DNA from: CAWGUU01 sp963825765
GTDB taxonomy: Bacteria; Actinomycetota; Acidimicrobiia; Acidimicrobiales; AC-14
Length of the DNA stretch: 64,000 bases
Assembly: GCA_963825765.1 (NCBI GenBank)
Contig: CAWGUU010000014.1
Coordinates: forward strand, 1 to 64,000
Direction: 5' to 3'
Shown here: positions 8,487 to 18,001 of the stretch, in pieces
How the letters are laid out: the number at the start of each line of letters is the position of its first letter
Position numbering within the stretch: position 1 is the stretch's first letter
Notes under the pieces: generated by a model
The model's database searches: none
What the model saw: the letters and a program-made list of their open reading frames with translations, nothing else
Told to the model about the DNA's origin: nothing
Program-made: the position numbers and the translations under genes

Positions 8487-9951
8487 GTGCAGCGACGGCG
8501 GATTTTGGCGGTGGCGGCGGCGCTCGTCGCCTGCTCCGCCTGTGCCTCCCTCGCCGACCCCGACGAGACGGCTCGGCCCTCGACGTCGGCCCCCACGACG
8601 GTGCCTGTCGCCCCTTCGACCACCGGGGCCCCAGCGGCGGAAGCGCCCCACGTCGAGGGCCTGCTGACCTTCCGCGGGAACCCGACCCGCACCTACTACG
8701 GCACCGGGCCGATGCCCCGAAGCGGCCCGAGGTCCTGTGGCGGTTCCCCGAGCGGCCATGTGCTCGCTGTCCATCGACGGCAGCGAGGAGACCAAGTGGT
8801 GCGGCACCGGGTGGACGGGCCAGCCGGCGGTCTTCGAGCGCGAGCGGACGGACCTGGGTCGTCTTCGGCGCCTACGACAGGGCCGTCCACTTCCTCGACG
8901 GCGACACCGGCGAGCGCCTGCTGCCCGACTTCCCCACCGGCGACATCATCAAGGGCTCGGTGATCGATCGACCCCGACGGCTACCCCCTCGTCTACATCG
9001 GGTCCCGCGACGACCAGTACCGCGTCATCGCCATCGACGGGCGGTGCCCGAGGAGCTGTGGCGGCTCTCCGCCAACGACGTGTCGCCGATCCTGTGGAAC
9101 GACGACTGGGACGGCTCGGGCCTCGTCCTCGACGACTACCTCTTCGAGGGCGGGGAGAACAGCCAGTTCCACGTCGTCGAGCTCAACCGCGGCCTACGGC
9201 GCCGACGGCGGGTGGCCGTCGCCCCGGAGCTGGTGTTCCACGCCCCGGGGTGGGACGCCGAGCTGCTGCCGGCGATCGGCGACAAGAACGTCTCCATCGA
9301 GAGCTCCGTCGCCATGTGAAGGACACCGTCTACTTCGCCAACTCCGGCGGCCTGGTGCAGGGCTGGGACGTCTCCGGGCTGGCCGCCGGCGAGCCCGCCG
9401 AGCGGGTGTTCCGCTTCTGGACGGGCGACGACATCGACGCCACGGTCGTCGTCGACGAGGAGGGCATGCTCTACGTCGGCGCCGAGTGGGAGCGCCGCAC
9501 TGCCCGGGCCCGCGAGGTCGGCCAGATCATGAAGCTCGATCCCGGCAAGGACGACCCCCTCGTGTGGTCGGTGGACGACCGGCCCGGACCGGGCGGGTGG
9601 ACGGCGTGGCCGGGGTCTGGGCCACGCCCGCGGTGTACGAGCGACCTCGTCGTCGCCGCCACCGACGGCGGCCGGCTCATGGGCGTCGACCGGGCGACCG
9701 GCGACGTGCGGTGGACCAAGCACCTTCCCGGCCCGGCGTGGCAGTCGCCCGTCGTCGTCGACGACGTGCTCCTGGAGGGCGACTGCGACGGCGTGCTCCA
9801 CGCCTACGACCTGCGCGACACCCGGTCGACCCACCGGAGCTGTGGCGGTCACCGCTCGGCGGGTGCATCGAGTCCACGCCGGCGGTGTGGAAGGGCCGGA
9901 TCTACGTCGGCACCCGTGCCGGGCCGCTTCTACGCCGTAGGCGACCGCTGA
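8487..9951 (+). CDS. exported PQQ-like beta-propeller lipoprotein, frameshifted
   Basis: Lipoprotein-type signal (RRRILAVAAALVACSACAS, lipobox at about residue 18), a Thr/Pro-rich linker, then a PQQ-enzyme-like/BamB-like propeller: repeated blades of the form GQPAVFER, VYIGSRDDQYRVIAIDG, MLYVGAEWE, LVVAATDGGRLMGVDRATG and IYVGTRAGRFYAVGDR. About 480 residues after joining frames. At least six single-base indels (near 8725, 8865, 8965, 9040, 9195, 9318, 9590, 9830 and 9925) interrupt it. There are no dehydrogenase active-site residues, so it is more likely a binding or scaffold propeller than an enzyme. GTG start at 8487. Confidence 0.75.
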
Positions 9952-9982
9952 GCCTGAGCCCGCCCGAGCCAACTGTGACGGA

Positions 9983-11240
9983 TCAGGTGATGTAGGGCGC
10001 CGGGTTCACCGGGCGCCCGTTGATGCGGACCTCGAAGTGCAGGTGGGAGCCGAGGCAGGTGCCGGTGCAGCCGACCTTGCCGATCACCTGGCCTCGGGTC
10101 ACGTGCTGGCCGGCCGAGACCTCGATCCTGCTCTGATGGCCGTAGAGGGTGGCCAGCCCGCCGCCGTGGTCGATGACCGTGGCGTTGCCGTAGCCGCCCA
10201 TGGGGCCGGCGCTCACCACCACCCCGTCGCCGGCGGCGTGGATGGGCTCGCCGGTGCTGGCGCCGATGTCGACACCCGTGTGCATCCGCAGCGTGCCGAA
10301 GATCGGGTGCACCCGGTTCCCGAAGGGCGATCCCGAGCTTGTGCCCGGGCAGCGGGTGCCCGAGGCGACCGCCGCCGTCGCCGGCCGACGACGCCGCCGA
10401 GTCGCCCGTCTCCGGCGCCACCGTGTCGCCCTGGCGTTGCTTCAGCGTCGCCTCCACCGAGTTGGACGCGGCCTCGAGCTCGGCCAGGTTGGCCTCGAAC
10501 TCGGCCCGCCGGGCGGTGGCCTCGTCGACCAGGCGGGTGTGCTCGGCCACCTCGGCCTCGGCCTCGGCGATGAGGCCGGTGCGCACCTGCTGCTGCTTTT
10601 CGATCTTGGCCACCTGGCCGCCGAGGCCGGCCCGCTTGACCTCCATCTGCCGCCTGACGCCGTCGAGCTCCTCCAGCAGGTCGGTGACCTCGTCGCGCAG
10701 CTCCTCCTCCTTGGCCGCGGCCTCGGACTGGCTCTCGCCGACCACGTGCTCGTAGGAGCGGCGGGCGGCGAGGGCGCCGAGGTCCCGGGCGTCGAGGATG
10801 GACGCGGCGTAGTCGAGGGCGCTCGACTTGCCGGTGTAGGCGTCGAGGGCCATCTGGACCCTGCGGGACTTGGCGTCGGCCAGGCCCTGGTTGGTCTCCA
10901 CCAGCCGGGTGTCGAGCGTGCGCTTGCGGGACTCGAGGGCGGTGAGGTTGCCCTGGGCGCTGCTGAGGTCGTTCTGGACCTGCCGCACATGCTGGTTGGC
11001 GGCCGCCACCTGGGCTTCGAGCTCCTTCTGCCTGGCCGATGCCGCCTCGACCAGGCCGACAAGCCTGGCCTCGTCGACCGACGCCAGCCCGGCGTCGTCC
11101 TTGATGGCGTTGATCTCGTCCTCGACCGGCTTGGCCTGCCCGGCGGCAGGCGAGGCCCCTGTCAGCGCCGCCGCGAGGGCGACTGCCAGCACGAGGAGCG
11201 CCGCGGTCCACCCACGCCGGGTTCCGTGGACTCCCGCCAC
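9983..11240 (-). CDS. exported M23 peptidoglycan endopeptidase with coiled coil
   Basis: EnvC/NlpD-like protein of about 419 residues. A signal peptide (WTAALLVLAVALAAALTGASPAA) is followed by about 230 residues of long coiled coil (QKELEAQVAAANQHVRQVQN onward), a short linker, and a C-terminal M23 zinc peptidase domain with HPIFGTLRMHTGVDIG and the HLHFEVR motif. Zinc ligands (H...D and H.H) are present, so it could be catalytic. One frameshift near 10335 separates coiled coil and peptidase. GTG at 11240 is supported by AGAGGGG six bases upstream. It probably cleaves or helps cleave peptidoglycan cross-bridges during division. Confidence 0.85.
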
Positions 11241-11302
11241 TCTGTCCCCTCTAACAACACCAGCCACTTCAGGCACCCTAAGCGGCTTTGTCCACAGGGA
11301 CA

Positions 11303-11377
11303 ACTGCGCCCGCCCGAACTGGGGTCACGTAGCCGCGTATGGCGCGGTTTCGTGACACCGGTTCGGGCGGGCGCAGT
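11303..11377. terminator. long hairpin terminator
   Basis: Arms actgcgcccgcccgaac and gttcgggcgggcgcagt pair perfectly over 17 bp. The stem continues past a short bulge with ggtcacg/cgtgac, and an inner ccgcg/cgcgg pair closes the loop. The distal arm ends on the stop codon of the GT2 gene, so it would terminate that minus-strand transcript before the M23 gene. Confidence 0.7.
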
Positions 11378-12782
11378 CAGGTCTGTTCGGTCAACCAGTC
11401 CAGGAGCTCGGGGTCGCCGACGGTGCGGTCGCGGCGGAGGCGGCGGCGGTCGGCGAGGGCGCCCGGGAGCCGCCGGCCGAAGCCGCCGAAGGCCCGCAGG
11501 CGGCGGGTGACGGTCTCGTAGCTGGGCGGGCGGGTGTGGGCCACGGGGCTGACGATGTCGCGCCGGGCGTACGACGCGGTGACGAGCAGGTACCGCAGGG
11601 CGGCCCGGGCGGTGAAGCCGAGGGGGGCGTTGCGGGTGAGGGTCAGCAGCCGGTTGCGCTCGATGTAGTGGGCGGAAGAGCCGGGAACCCTCGACCGAGG
11701 AGGCCGAGTGGACGTGGCGGACGACCGAGTCCGGCACGTACCGTAGCGCCAGCCCGGCCCGCCCCCGCCACGACAGGTCGGAGTCCTCGTAGTAGAGGAA
11801 GAAGCGCTCGTCGAACAGCCCCACCGGCTCCAGGTAGCGCGCGCGCAGCAGCACGGCCGCCCCGCACCAGGCGAACACCTCGTCGGGCTGCGCGAACCGG
11901 CCCGTCGTCGCGCTGCAGGTAGCCGCGGTCGGCGCCGTAGCCGTCGGCCACCAGGACCGAGCCGACGTTGTTGACGACGTCGAGGGGCGCGCGCCGAGGG
12001 GGACGGTCGACCCACGCCGGCGTGCTCGCGACCAGGTGCTCGACGGTGTTCGGTCCCGATGTGGGCGTCACCATCCGGTCCCCGTCGGCGGCCAGGCGCA
12101 GCTCGCACGTCGGCAGGGTGCCGTCGTCGCGCACCGGTACCCGCAGGTGGGCGGCACCCGACTCCACTGGAACGACGCCTCGCTCCCAGTGCCGTGCTCC
12201 ATCCCCCAGAATCCGTCGACCGCTGCGACCGCCCGAGGGCGTACTCGCCGTCGAGCCGGGCGCCGCTGAGTCGCACGCCCAGGTGCCTGCGGTCGCCGCC
12301 GCAGGGCGTACCCGGTCGGCGACGCCACGTCGAGGCCGACGAAGGGGTCGCGCGAACAGGATCTTGGGGCTGGCCGCGCCGACGCTCGGGTCGGCCTCCA
12401 GGGCACGGTCAGGGGCGACAGCCAGCCGGGCTCGACGGTGGCGTCGTTGTTGACGAGCGCGACGTAGTCCGCGCCGGACGGGTCCCGCGGTCCCAGGTTG
12501 CAGCCGCCGGCGAAGCCCAGGTTGCGTCCCGACTCGATCAGGGTGACCCTGGGAAAGCCGGTCTTGACCTTGGCCGCCACGCCGTCGGCCGAGGCGTTGT
12601 CGACGAGCACGACCTCCAGGTCCTGGGCCGGCCAGTCCGAGGCCAGCACGCTGTCGATGCAGGCCAGCGTGTCGTCGCCGCCGTTGTAGTTCACGATCAC
12701 CACCCGGACCCGCCCCCGGGTCCCGGCCCGTTGGTCGAGGGGCCCGTGGTTCAAGGGCCCGTGGTTCAAGGGCCGCCGCCAT
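11377..12782 (-). CDS. GT2 glycosyltransferase, frameshifted
   Basis: Rhamnosyl/galactofuranosyl-type GT2. The N-terminus after low-complexity repeats reads VRVVIVNYNGGDDTLACIDS, then VVLVDNASADG and NLGFAGGCN (nucleotide-sugar binding), VALVNNDA (DxD-like), and later FDERFFLYYEDSDLSWRGR, the acceptor/base region. The C-terminal part has amphipathic helices (ERNRLLTLTRNAPLGFTA). Between the two halves is an unusual insert of about 120 residues containing DGTLPTCELRLAADG and DVVNNVGSVLV. At least four indels (about 12400, 12290, 12190, 11900 and 11690) break the frame. The start is ATG 12782, or TTG 12769 in the downstream frame. It follows the DPM1-like GT2 after 6 bp. Confidence 0.75.
12731..12774. 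repeat. 15/16-bp tandem repeat, 3 copies
   Basis: Copies of tggttcaagggcccg, giving NHGPL or LEPRA repeats, depending on frame, at the N-terminus of the GT2 protein. Confidence 0.75.
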
Positions 12783-12788
12783 GCTGGT

Positions 12789-13586
12789 TCATGAGCCGGT
12801 CCCGTTCCGTGCCCGGCGCAGAGGCATGCGGCTGGCCATGCTGAGGATGGCGCGGAGGTAGTGGAACGCCAGCGTGATGCTCCGGGTCGAGGGCGTGCCG
12901 CCGGCCCGGGGCCGCATCGTCACCGGCACCTCGACCACCTCGAACCCCGCCTGGCAGGCCAGCAGCAGGGCCTCGGCGGTGTCGCCCAGGTAGTAGCTGG
13001 GGTAGCGGCGGGCGAAGAACGCCAGCAGCGGCGCGGAGAAGCCGCGGAAGCCCGACGAGGCGTCCGAGAACGACCTGCCGCCGAGCAGGCGGAGCGCGAC
13101 CCGCAGGCCGCGCATGGCGCCGCCGCGCATCCTGCCCACGTCGTAGGACGCTGTCGGCCCGTCTTCCGAGGTCCGGCTGCCCGAGAACCGGCTGCCCGAG
13201 ATCCGGCTGCCCGAGAAGCGGCTGCCGACGACCAGGTCGGCACCGGCGTCGAGGGCGGCCAGCAGGGCCGGGATCTGGGACGCGTCGTGCTGGCCGTCGG
13301 CGTCGAACTGGATGGCCCGCTCGTAGCGGTTGCGCACCGCGTAGCGGAACCCCGTCTGGAGGGCCCCGCCCACGCCGACGTTGAACGGCAGCGGGGCGAC
13401 GGTGGCCCCTTCGGCGCGGGCGACCGTCGCCGTGGCGTCGGTGGAGCCGTCGTCGACGACCAACACATCCATTGGCACGTCGGCGGTGCGGGACCACGCC
13501 CGCAGCTCGCGCAGGACCGTGGGGAGCGACGCCTCCTCGTTCAGGGCGGGGACGATGACCAGCAGCCGGGGCTCAGGCCGGGTCAT
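12789..13586 (-). CDS. DPM1-like GT2 glycosyltransferase
   Basis: 265 residues, intact. Family-2 glycosyltransferase of the dolichol/polyprenyl-phosphate mannose synthase type: LLVIVPALNEEASLPTVL, DVLVVDDGSTDAT, IQFDADGQHD (the DAD metal site) and DLVVGSR, then a helical C-terminal part (FSDASSGFRGFSA). It probably charges a lipid carrier with a sugar. The GSRFSGSRIS repeat right after DLVVGSR is coded by a 15-bp minisatellite and expands a surface loop next to the active site. ATG at 13586; the GT2 downstream begins 6 bp after its stop. Confidence 0.9.
   Translation of the reverse strand: MTRPEPRLLVIVPALNEEASLPTVLRELRAWSRTADVPMDVLVVDDGSTDATATVARAEGATVAPLPFNVGVGGALQTGFRYAVRNRYERAIQFDADGQHDASQIPALLAALDAGADLVVGSRFSGSRISGSRFSGSRTSEDGPTASYDVGRMRGGAMRGLRVALRLLGGRSFSDASSGFRGFSAPLLAFFARRYPSYYLGDTAEALLLACQAGFEVVEVPVTMRPRAGGTPSTRSITLAFHYLRAILSMASRMPLRRARNGTGS
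13168..13227. repeat. 15-bp tandem repeat, 4 copies
   Basis: Four copies of gagatccggctgccc with two- to three-base differences, coding for the (F/I)SGSR loop of the DPM1-like protein. Confidence 0.9.
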
Positions 13587-13646
13587 CGTGGGCGAAGTCT
13601 AGGCGCCCGGCCGCCGGAGCCGGCCTTGCTCAGCGGCAGGCCCGGG

Positions 13647-15056
13647 TCACTTCCAGGGGAGGGGGAAGTCGCCCGGGCTGCCGTAGCCGAAGATGACGTC
13701 GGCGAAGCCCCGGTTGAGGCCGTTGGCCAGGTACCACGTGCCGTCCCGCACGACACCGGGGGATTCGGTGCCGTTGCCGTCCCAGTCCCCGGCGATGGGC
13801 AGGTCGCCGGGGTTCCCGTAGCCGAAGATGTCCTCGGCGACTCCGGAGTCGAAGTGGTTGGTCGTGAACCACGTGCCGTCCCGGACGACGGCGAACGTGT
13901 CGGTGCCGTTGCCGTTCCAATCGCCGACCACGGGGAGGTCGGTGGTGTCGCCATACGCCCAGATCCAGTCGGCCACGCCCGAGTCGTTGGTGTTGCGCTG
14001 GTACCAGCGGCCTTCCCGGAACACGCCGATGGTGTCCACGCCGTCGCCGTTCCAGTCGCCCACGATGGGGTGGTCGGTGGGGATGCCGTAGTCGAAGACG
14101 AGGTCCGGTGCCCCGCTGCTGTTGCTGTTGCGCAGGTAGAACTTGCCTTCCCGGAAGAAGCCGGGGGTCTCGGTGCCGTTGCCGTCCCAGTCGCCGACGA
14201 GGGGGACGTCGGTGGCAAGTCCGTAGGCGTAGGTGAAGTCGGCCACGCCGCTGCTGCGGGTCTGGCGCAGGTACCGCGTGCCTCCCCTGGCGATCGACGG
14301 CTTGGCGCCGGCGACGACCGGCTCCCAGAGGAAGGTGGCGGTGAGGAAGACGTTCTGGCCGGGGGCGAGGCCGAGCTGGGCGACGGCGGCCACCGACAGG
14401 TCGATGCCGGCCGGGTTGAGGACGCAGCGGTCGAACTGGTCGGCCCCGTCGGTGACGGTGGTGGGCTGGGGCGGGTCTTGGGTGTCCTTGCAGTTGGTGA
14501 CCGTGTGGTAGTTGTCGTTGAAGGCGGCGGTGGCCTCGGGGCGGCCTTGGGGCAGGTCGGCGAACAGGCGGCGGGGGCGGGGAGTGCCGGCCTCGGCCGA
14601 GTCCCAGTAGTTGTCGTCGACGTTCCACGGCCCGACGTCCTTGACCGGGAAGGTGGCGCTGCGGCCGTCGTCGAGGGTGACGACCACCCGGTAGTCGAGG
14701 CCGAGGCCGTAGCCGGCCGGGCAGCCCTGGTTGCTCAGGGCGGTGGTGTTGCCCAGGGCCGCGAACTTGGCGCACCTGTCGGGCACCGCCACCTCGACGC
14801 TGCCGGCGGTGAGTGGCGCGTACTGGGTGGCGAAGACCCGGTAGGTGAGGAACCCCGGCGACGCCCCTGTCTGCGGCGCCCGCTCACCGTCGGCCTGGGA
14901 CGCCTCCGCCTGGCGCCCGGCCTCGGCCGCCTGAGCCGGGTCGCCGGGTGTGGGGACCTCGTCGTCGGCCGCGCCGGCCGGTGCCGGGCCGGCTACCGCG
15001 CAGAGCAGCAGCGCCACAGCGAGGGCGGCGAGGACGGCGACGGGGCGTCGGCTCAC
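13647..15056 (-). CDS. exported RlpA/DPBB-like protein with five-repeat C-terminal domain
   Basis: 469 residues, intact. Signal peptide (VAVLAALAVALLLCAVAGPAPA), an Ala/Glu-rich linker, then a domain of about 180 residues resembling a double-psi beta-barrel of the RlpA/expansin type: ATFPVKDVGPWNVDDNYW and AGIDLSVAAVAQLGL match the V.D.GP and iDLS.aA..lG signatures. Four cysteines are likely oxidised. The C-terminus consists of five 45-residue GTWYLRN/GDWDGNGT repeats ending PLPWK, as in the TolB-like and amidase proteins. GTG at 15056 lies 2 bp after the stop of the DUF2304 gene. It probably binds or cleaves wall glycan. The DPBB assignment is by motif only. Confidence 0.75.
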   Translation of the reverse strand: MSRRPVAVLAALAVALLLCAVAGPAPAGAADDEVPTPGDPAQAAEAGRQAEASQADGERAPQTGASPGFLTYRVFATQYAPLTAGSVEVAVPDRCAKFAALGNTTALSNQGCPAGYGLGLDYRVVVTLDDGRSATFPVKDVGPWNVDDNYWDSAEAGTPRPRRLFADLPQGRPEATAAFNDNYHTVTNCKDTQDPPQPTTVTDGADQFDRCVLNPAGIDLSVAAVAQLGLAPGQNVFLTATFLWEPVVAGAKPSIARGGTRYLRQTRSSGVADFTYAYGLATDVPLVGDWDGNGTETPGFFREGKFYLRNSNSSGAPDLVFDYGIPTDHPIVGDWNGDGVDTIGVFREGRWYQRNTNDSGVADWIWAYGDTTDLPVVGDWNGNGTDTFAVVRDGTWFTTNHFDSGVAEDIFGYGNPGDLPIAGDWDGNGTESPGVVRDGTWYLANGLNRGFADVIFGYGSPGDFPLPWK

Positions 15057-15058
15057 CC

Positions 15059-15427
15059 TCACCACGGGGCCGGCTCGTCGTGGTGGGTGTCGGTGCCGGA
15101 CTCGGCCCGCAGCAGGGCCAGCTCCTCGGCCAGGACCCTCGTGCGCTCCTCGAGTCGCGACAGCTCCCAGGAGAAGTGGATCACGACGAGGAAGAGCAGG
15201 GTGATGGCCCCGAGAAAGAAGGTGGCGGGCCCGTAGGAGATCCCGAGCCAGTCCGACGCCGCGTCCAGCACGCCGGGGAAGGCGGCGAGGAACACCAGGA
15301 CGACGCCGACGGACAGCCACAGGAGCGCGTACTTGGCGGGCAACTGGTGGCGCCGCAGCAGCCGGACGATGAACAGGACGCTCGCGAGCGTCACCAGCAG
15401 GACGAGGATGTGGCCTCGGGTGCTCAA
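15059..15427 (-). CDS. DUF2304 membrane protein
   Basis: 122 residues. Three hydrophobic segments (ILVLLVTLASVLFIVRLL, ALLWLSVGVVLVFLAAF and ATFFLGAITLLFLVVIHF) followed by a short coiled coil (ELSRLEERTRVLAEELALL) and a charged tail. This is the DUF2304 layout, commonly found beside polyprenyl-sugar GT2 enzymes. TTG at 15427 overlaps the TGA of the upstream GT2 gene as TTGA, which indicates translational coupling. Confidence 0.8.
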   Translation of the reverse strand: MSTRGHILVLLVTLASVLFIVRLLRRHQLPAKYALLWLSVGVVLVFLAAFPGVLDAASDWLGISYGPATFFLGAITLLFLVVIHFSWELSRLEERTRVLAEELALLRAESGTDTHHDEPAPW

Positions 15428-16476
15428 ACCACCCGGGATGCTAGGCGCTCGGCCGGGTGCGGGGAGAGCATGCCCCTCGCCGCCCACCAGTACCCGGCCA
15501 GGACGGCGTCCATGGGACGGGCCCATCGCGGGATGTCGAGGTGGGCGGCGGCGAACCGGCTCGCCAGGCGGGGGGCGATGTCGCGGTCGGGCACCGTCCT
15601 GGCCGACTGCAGCTCCCTGCGCCGCTCCCCGATCCATCGCCGGTTCCGGAGCAGCCACGCCCAGCCCCCCGCCTTCTCCCGTCCCCAACCGGCCCGGACG
15701 CTCACCGCCAGCATGCCCGCCTCCACGCCGAGCAGGGCCGGCAGCAGCAGCGCCACGGTGCGGGGCTCGAAGGCGGTGAGGACGAGGATGAGCCGGTTGC
15801 GCTCGAGCAGGAACCACTTGCCGGGGTTCCGGGAGAACTCGTAGCGATGGACCACCCGGGCGCCGGGGACGTAGACCACTCGCAGCCCCTGCTGCCAGCA
15901 CCGCAGGCTGAGCTCGGCGTCCTCCATGTAGGCGAAGTACTCCTCGGCGAATCCGCCGAGCTCGACCCAGACGTCGCGTCGCAGCGCCATGCCGGTGCCG
16001 CTGGCGGCCAGAACGTCGAGCTCGGTGTCGTGGCGGGAGGCGGGCTCGCCGTACCCACCGGCCCAGCCGAAGCCGAGGAAGTGCAGGGGGTTCCCCGCCG
16101 AGTTGACGGTGTCGGGGTCGTCGGCCAGGCGGACGCTGGCGGTGGCGATGCCGACGTCGGGCCTCGTCGCGACCTCGGCCAGGGCGGCAAGGGCGTCGGG
16201 ATCGAGGACGGCGTCCTGGTTGAGGAAGGCGACGATGTCGCCCGTGGCGACCGCGGCGCCGGCGTTGCAGCCGCCGGCGAAGCCCAGGTTGCCGCCGGGC
16301 CGCACGACGGTGACGCCGGCCAGGTCGGCGAGCCGCTCGATGGCGGCCGGGTCGGCCCCGTTGTCGACGACGACTGCGTCGGCGTCCACGCCCGCCGACT
16401 CCAGGACCGACACCACGGCCCGTTCCAGCCACGGGTCGTCGCCGTAGGCGGGGATGACAACGGTGACGCGGTGCAC
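15424..16476 (-). CDS. GT2 glycosyltransferase
   Basis: 350 residues, intact. RfbF-like rhamnosyltransferase family: VTVVIPAYGDDPWLERAVVS, NLGFAGGCNAGA, DIVAFLNQDAVLDPDA (DxD equivalent), EEYFAYMEDAELSLRCWQQG (catalytic ED region) and a C-terminal membrane-associating part (LLLPALLGVEAGMLAVSV). GTG at 16476 follows the flippase stop by 4 bp, and its own stop overlaps the DUF2304 start. Donor sugar unknown. Confidence 0.9.
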   Translation of the reverse strand: MHRVTVVIPAYGDDPWLERAVVSVLESAGVDADAVVVDNGADPAAIERLADLAGVTVVRPGGNLGFAGGCNAGAAVATGDIVAFLNQDAVLDPDALAALAEVATRPDVGIATASVRLADDPDTVNSAGNPLHFLGFGWAGGYGEPASRHDTELDVLAASGTGMALRRDVWVELGGFAEEYFAYMEDAELSLRCWQQGLRVVYVPGARVVHRYEFSRNPGKWFLLERNRLILVLTAFEPRTVALLLPALLGVEAGMLAVSVRAGWGREKAGGWAWLLRNRRWIGERRRELQSARTVPDRDIAPRLASRFAAAHLDIPRWARPMDAVLAGYWWAARGMLSPHPAERLASRVV

Positions 16477-16480
16477 CGGA

Positions 16481-17740
16481 CTACAGCACCGGCGGGGGAG
16501 CGGGCGGCACCGGCTCCGGGTCGGAGGTGAGCCGCCGGGCCCGGAGCAGCGGCGTCAACAGCGCGGCCATGGCCGCCGCCGCCACCACCGAGCCGGCCAG
16601 GAGGCCGAATTCGACCCGCACCAGCAGGTCGGAGCCGAGGGCGGTCACCACCGCGAAGGCCACCACGCCGGCCAGCCACCCGAGCGCCACGCGCATGTAG
16701 CCGGCGAGGGCGATGAGCGCCTGGGCCATCGTCATGGCCAGCATGTAGGCGGCTGTGGCGCCGGCCAGGGCGGTGAGGTCGCCGGCGGGGAGCCGGAACT
16801 CGGACCCGAACAGCACCGTCACGACCCACGGGCCGATGACGAGGGCGCCGCTGGTGCCGGCCAGGCCCAGGGCGCCGACGAGGAGGAGCAGCCGCCGCAG
16901 GGCGTGCTGGAAATCGTGGGGCTCGCCGGCTGCGGCCAGCCGGGAGAGCTTGGGCAGGGCCGACGCCTGGAGGGCCTGGAACAGGAACAGCGGCACGCGG
17001 GCGACGATGAGCCCGGCCAGGAACGTCCCCGCCACGGTCTTCTCGGCGTCGGTGGCCAGCAGCTTCACCGCCAGCGGCCCGGCGTTCACCAGCGACTGGG
17101 CCAGCACCGACCCCGCCAGCAGCCAGCCCAGCGCCACCGACAGCTCGTGGGGGTCGGGCTCGGGCCCCGGGCCGGCCAGCCCCCGCTGGCCCCGCATGGC
17201 GACGACGGTGGCCACCAGCGGCGCGGCGCCGACCACGATCCCGTACGGGCCGGCCGTGGCCACGCCGAGCACGGCCAGCGCCGCGCAGCCCAGCAGGCGG
17301 GCGGTGCCGTCGAGGGCGAGGATCAGGCCGTAGGAGCGGAACCGCCCGTTTCCGGCCAGCGTCCCCCGGGCCAGGAACTCGGTGAAGTAGCCGACCAGGC
17401 CGACGAGCAGGCCGACCAGCAACAGGATCTCGCCGTCGAACAGCTTGTCCAGCAGGGGCAGGCCGACCGCGGCGCAGCCGACGACCAGCACGACGGCCCC
17501 GACCCCGCCCACCAGCGCCGCCTTGCGGACGACGGGCCCCCCGCCCACACCCGCCGCCCGCCGGGCCGCCAGGCTGCGGGACAGCTCCTGTTCGAGCGGG
17601 AGGAAGAACCCCGGGCAGATGAGGAAGACGGTGGCCCACAGCGCCGACAGCGGCGCGTACGACTCCGGCCCGAGGGCGCGGGCGGAGACGACGAGGAAGC
17701 CGTAGGCGGTGATGCCGAGGACGACGAGCCCGACGCCCAC
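16481..17740 (-). CDS. MOP-superfamily polysaccharide flippase
   Basis: About 419 residues with roughly twelve hydrophobic segments and few charges, typical of Wzx/MurJ-type oligosaccharide-lipid flippases. Recognisable family features are ARALGPESYAPLSALWATVF near the N-terminus and the FLFQALQASALPKLSRLAAAG helix hairpin in the middle. GTG 17740 is used, with GAGGG ten bases upstream. An in-frame extension reaches almost to 17910 through RTGTS repeats but lacks a good start. It would move the lipid-linked glycan made by the adjacent glycosyltransferases across the membrane. Confidence 0.85.
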   Translation of the reverse strand: MGVGLVVLGITAYGFLVVSARALGPESYAPLSALWATVFLICPGFFLPLEQELSRSLAARRAAGVGGGPVVRKAALVGGVGAVVLVVGCAAVGLPLLDKLFDGEILLLVGLLVGLVGYFTEFLARGTLAGNGRFRSYGLILALDGTARLLGCAALAVLGVATAGPYGIVVGAAPLVATVVAMRGQRGLAGPGPEPDPHELSVALGWLLAGSVLAQSLVNAGPLAVKLLATDAEKTVAGTFLAGLIVARVPLFLFQALQASALPKLSRLAAAGEPHDFQHALRRLLLLVGALGLAGTSGALVIGPWVVTVLFGSEFRLPAGDLTALAGATAAYMLAMTMAQALIALAGYMRVALGWLAGVVAFAVVTALGSDLLVRVEFGLLAGSVVAAAAMAALLTPLLRARRLTSDPEPVPPAPPPVL

Positions 17741-17817
17741 CGCCAGCGTGCCCTCGGGCAGCTCGTCCCACGGGCGGCGCGTGGCCCTGTCGGTTGTGGC
17801 GGCTCGGGAGTCTCCAG

Positions 17818-17847
17818 TACGGGATGTGCCAGTGCGGGATGTGCCAG
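17818..17847. repeat. 15-bp direct repeat, 2 copies
   Basis: tacgggatgtgccag followed by tgcgggatgtgccag, upstream of the flippase, reading RTGTS twice on the minus strand. Confidence 0.7.
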
Positions 17848-17907
17848 CTCGGGAGTTTGGTCGTCGCAGCGCGGGCTCCGGTCCGGTGGGGACGTTCGGC
17901 CGGCGAT

Positions 17908-18001
17908 CCTATGGTTTCGCCAACGGGCCTACGGTTTCGCCAACGGGCCTACGGTTTCGCCAACGGGCCTACGGGTGCGGCAACGGGCCTACGGGTGCGG
18001 C
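17908..18001. repeat. 20-bp tandem repeat, about 4.7 copies
   Basis: Units of cctacggtttcgccaacggg, the last two diverged to cctacgggtgcggcaacggg. The unit is not a multiple of three. The TAG stop of the HAAS protein (17989-17991, read on minus) falls inside one unit, and four further units lie in the gap before the flippase gene. Confidence 0.9.

Noticed and set aside
12861..15236. Plus-strand open frame of 791 codons
   Set aside because: It is the antisense of the DPM1-like GT2, RlpA-like and DUF2304 genes. The translation is low-complexity Val/Gly/Ala without motifs, as expected opposite GC-rich coding DNA.
17908..18001. Possible CRISPR array
   Set aside because: The 20-bp units are directly contiguous with no spacers, and there are no cas genes.
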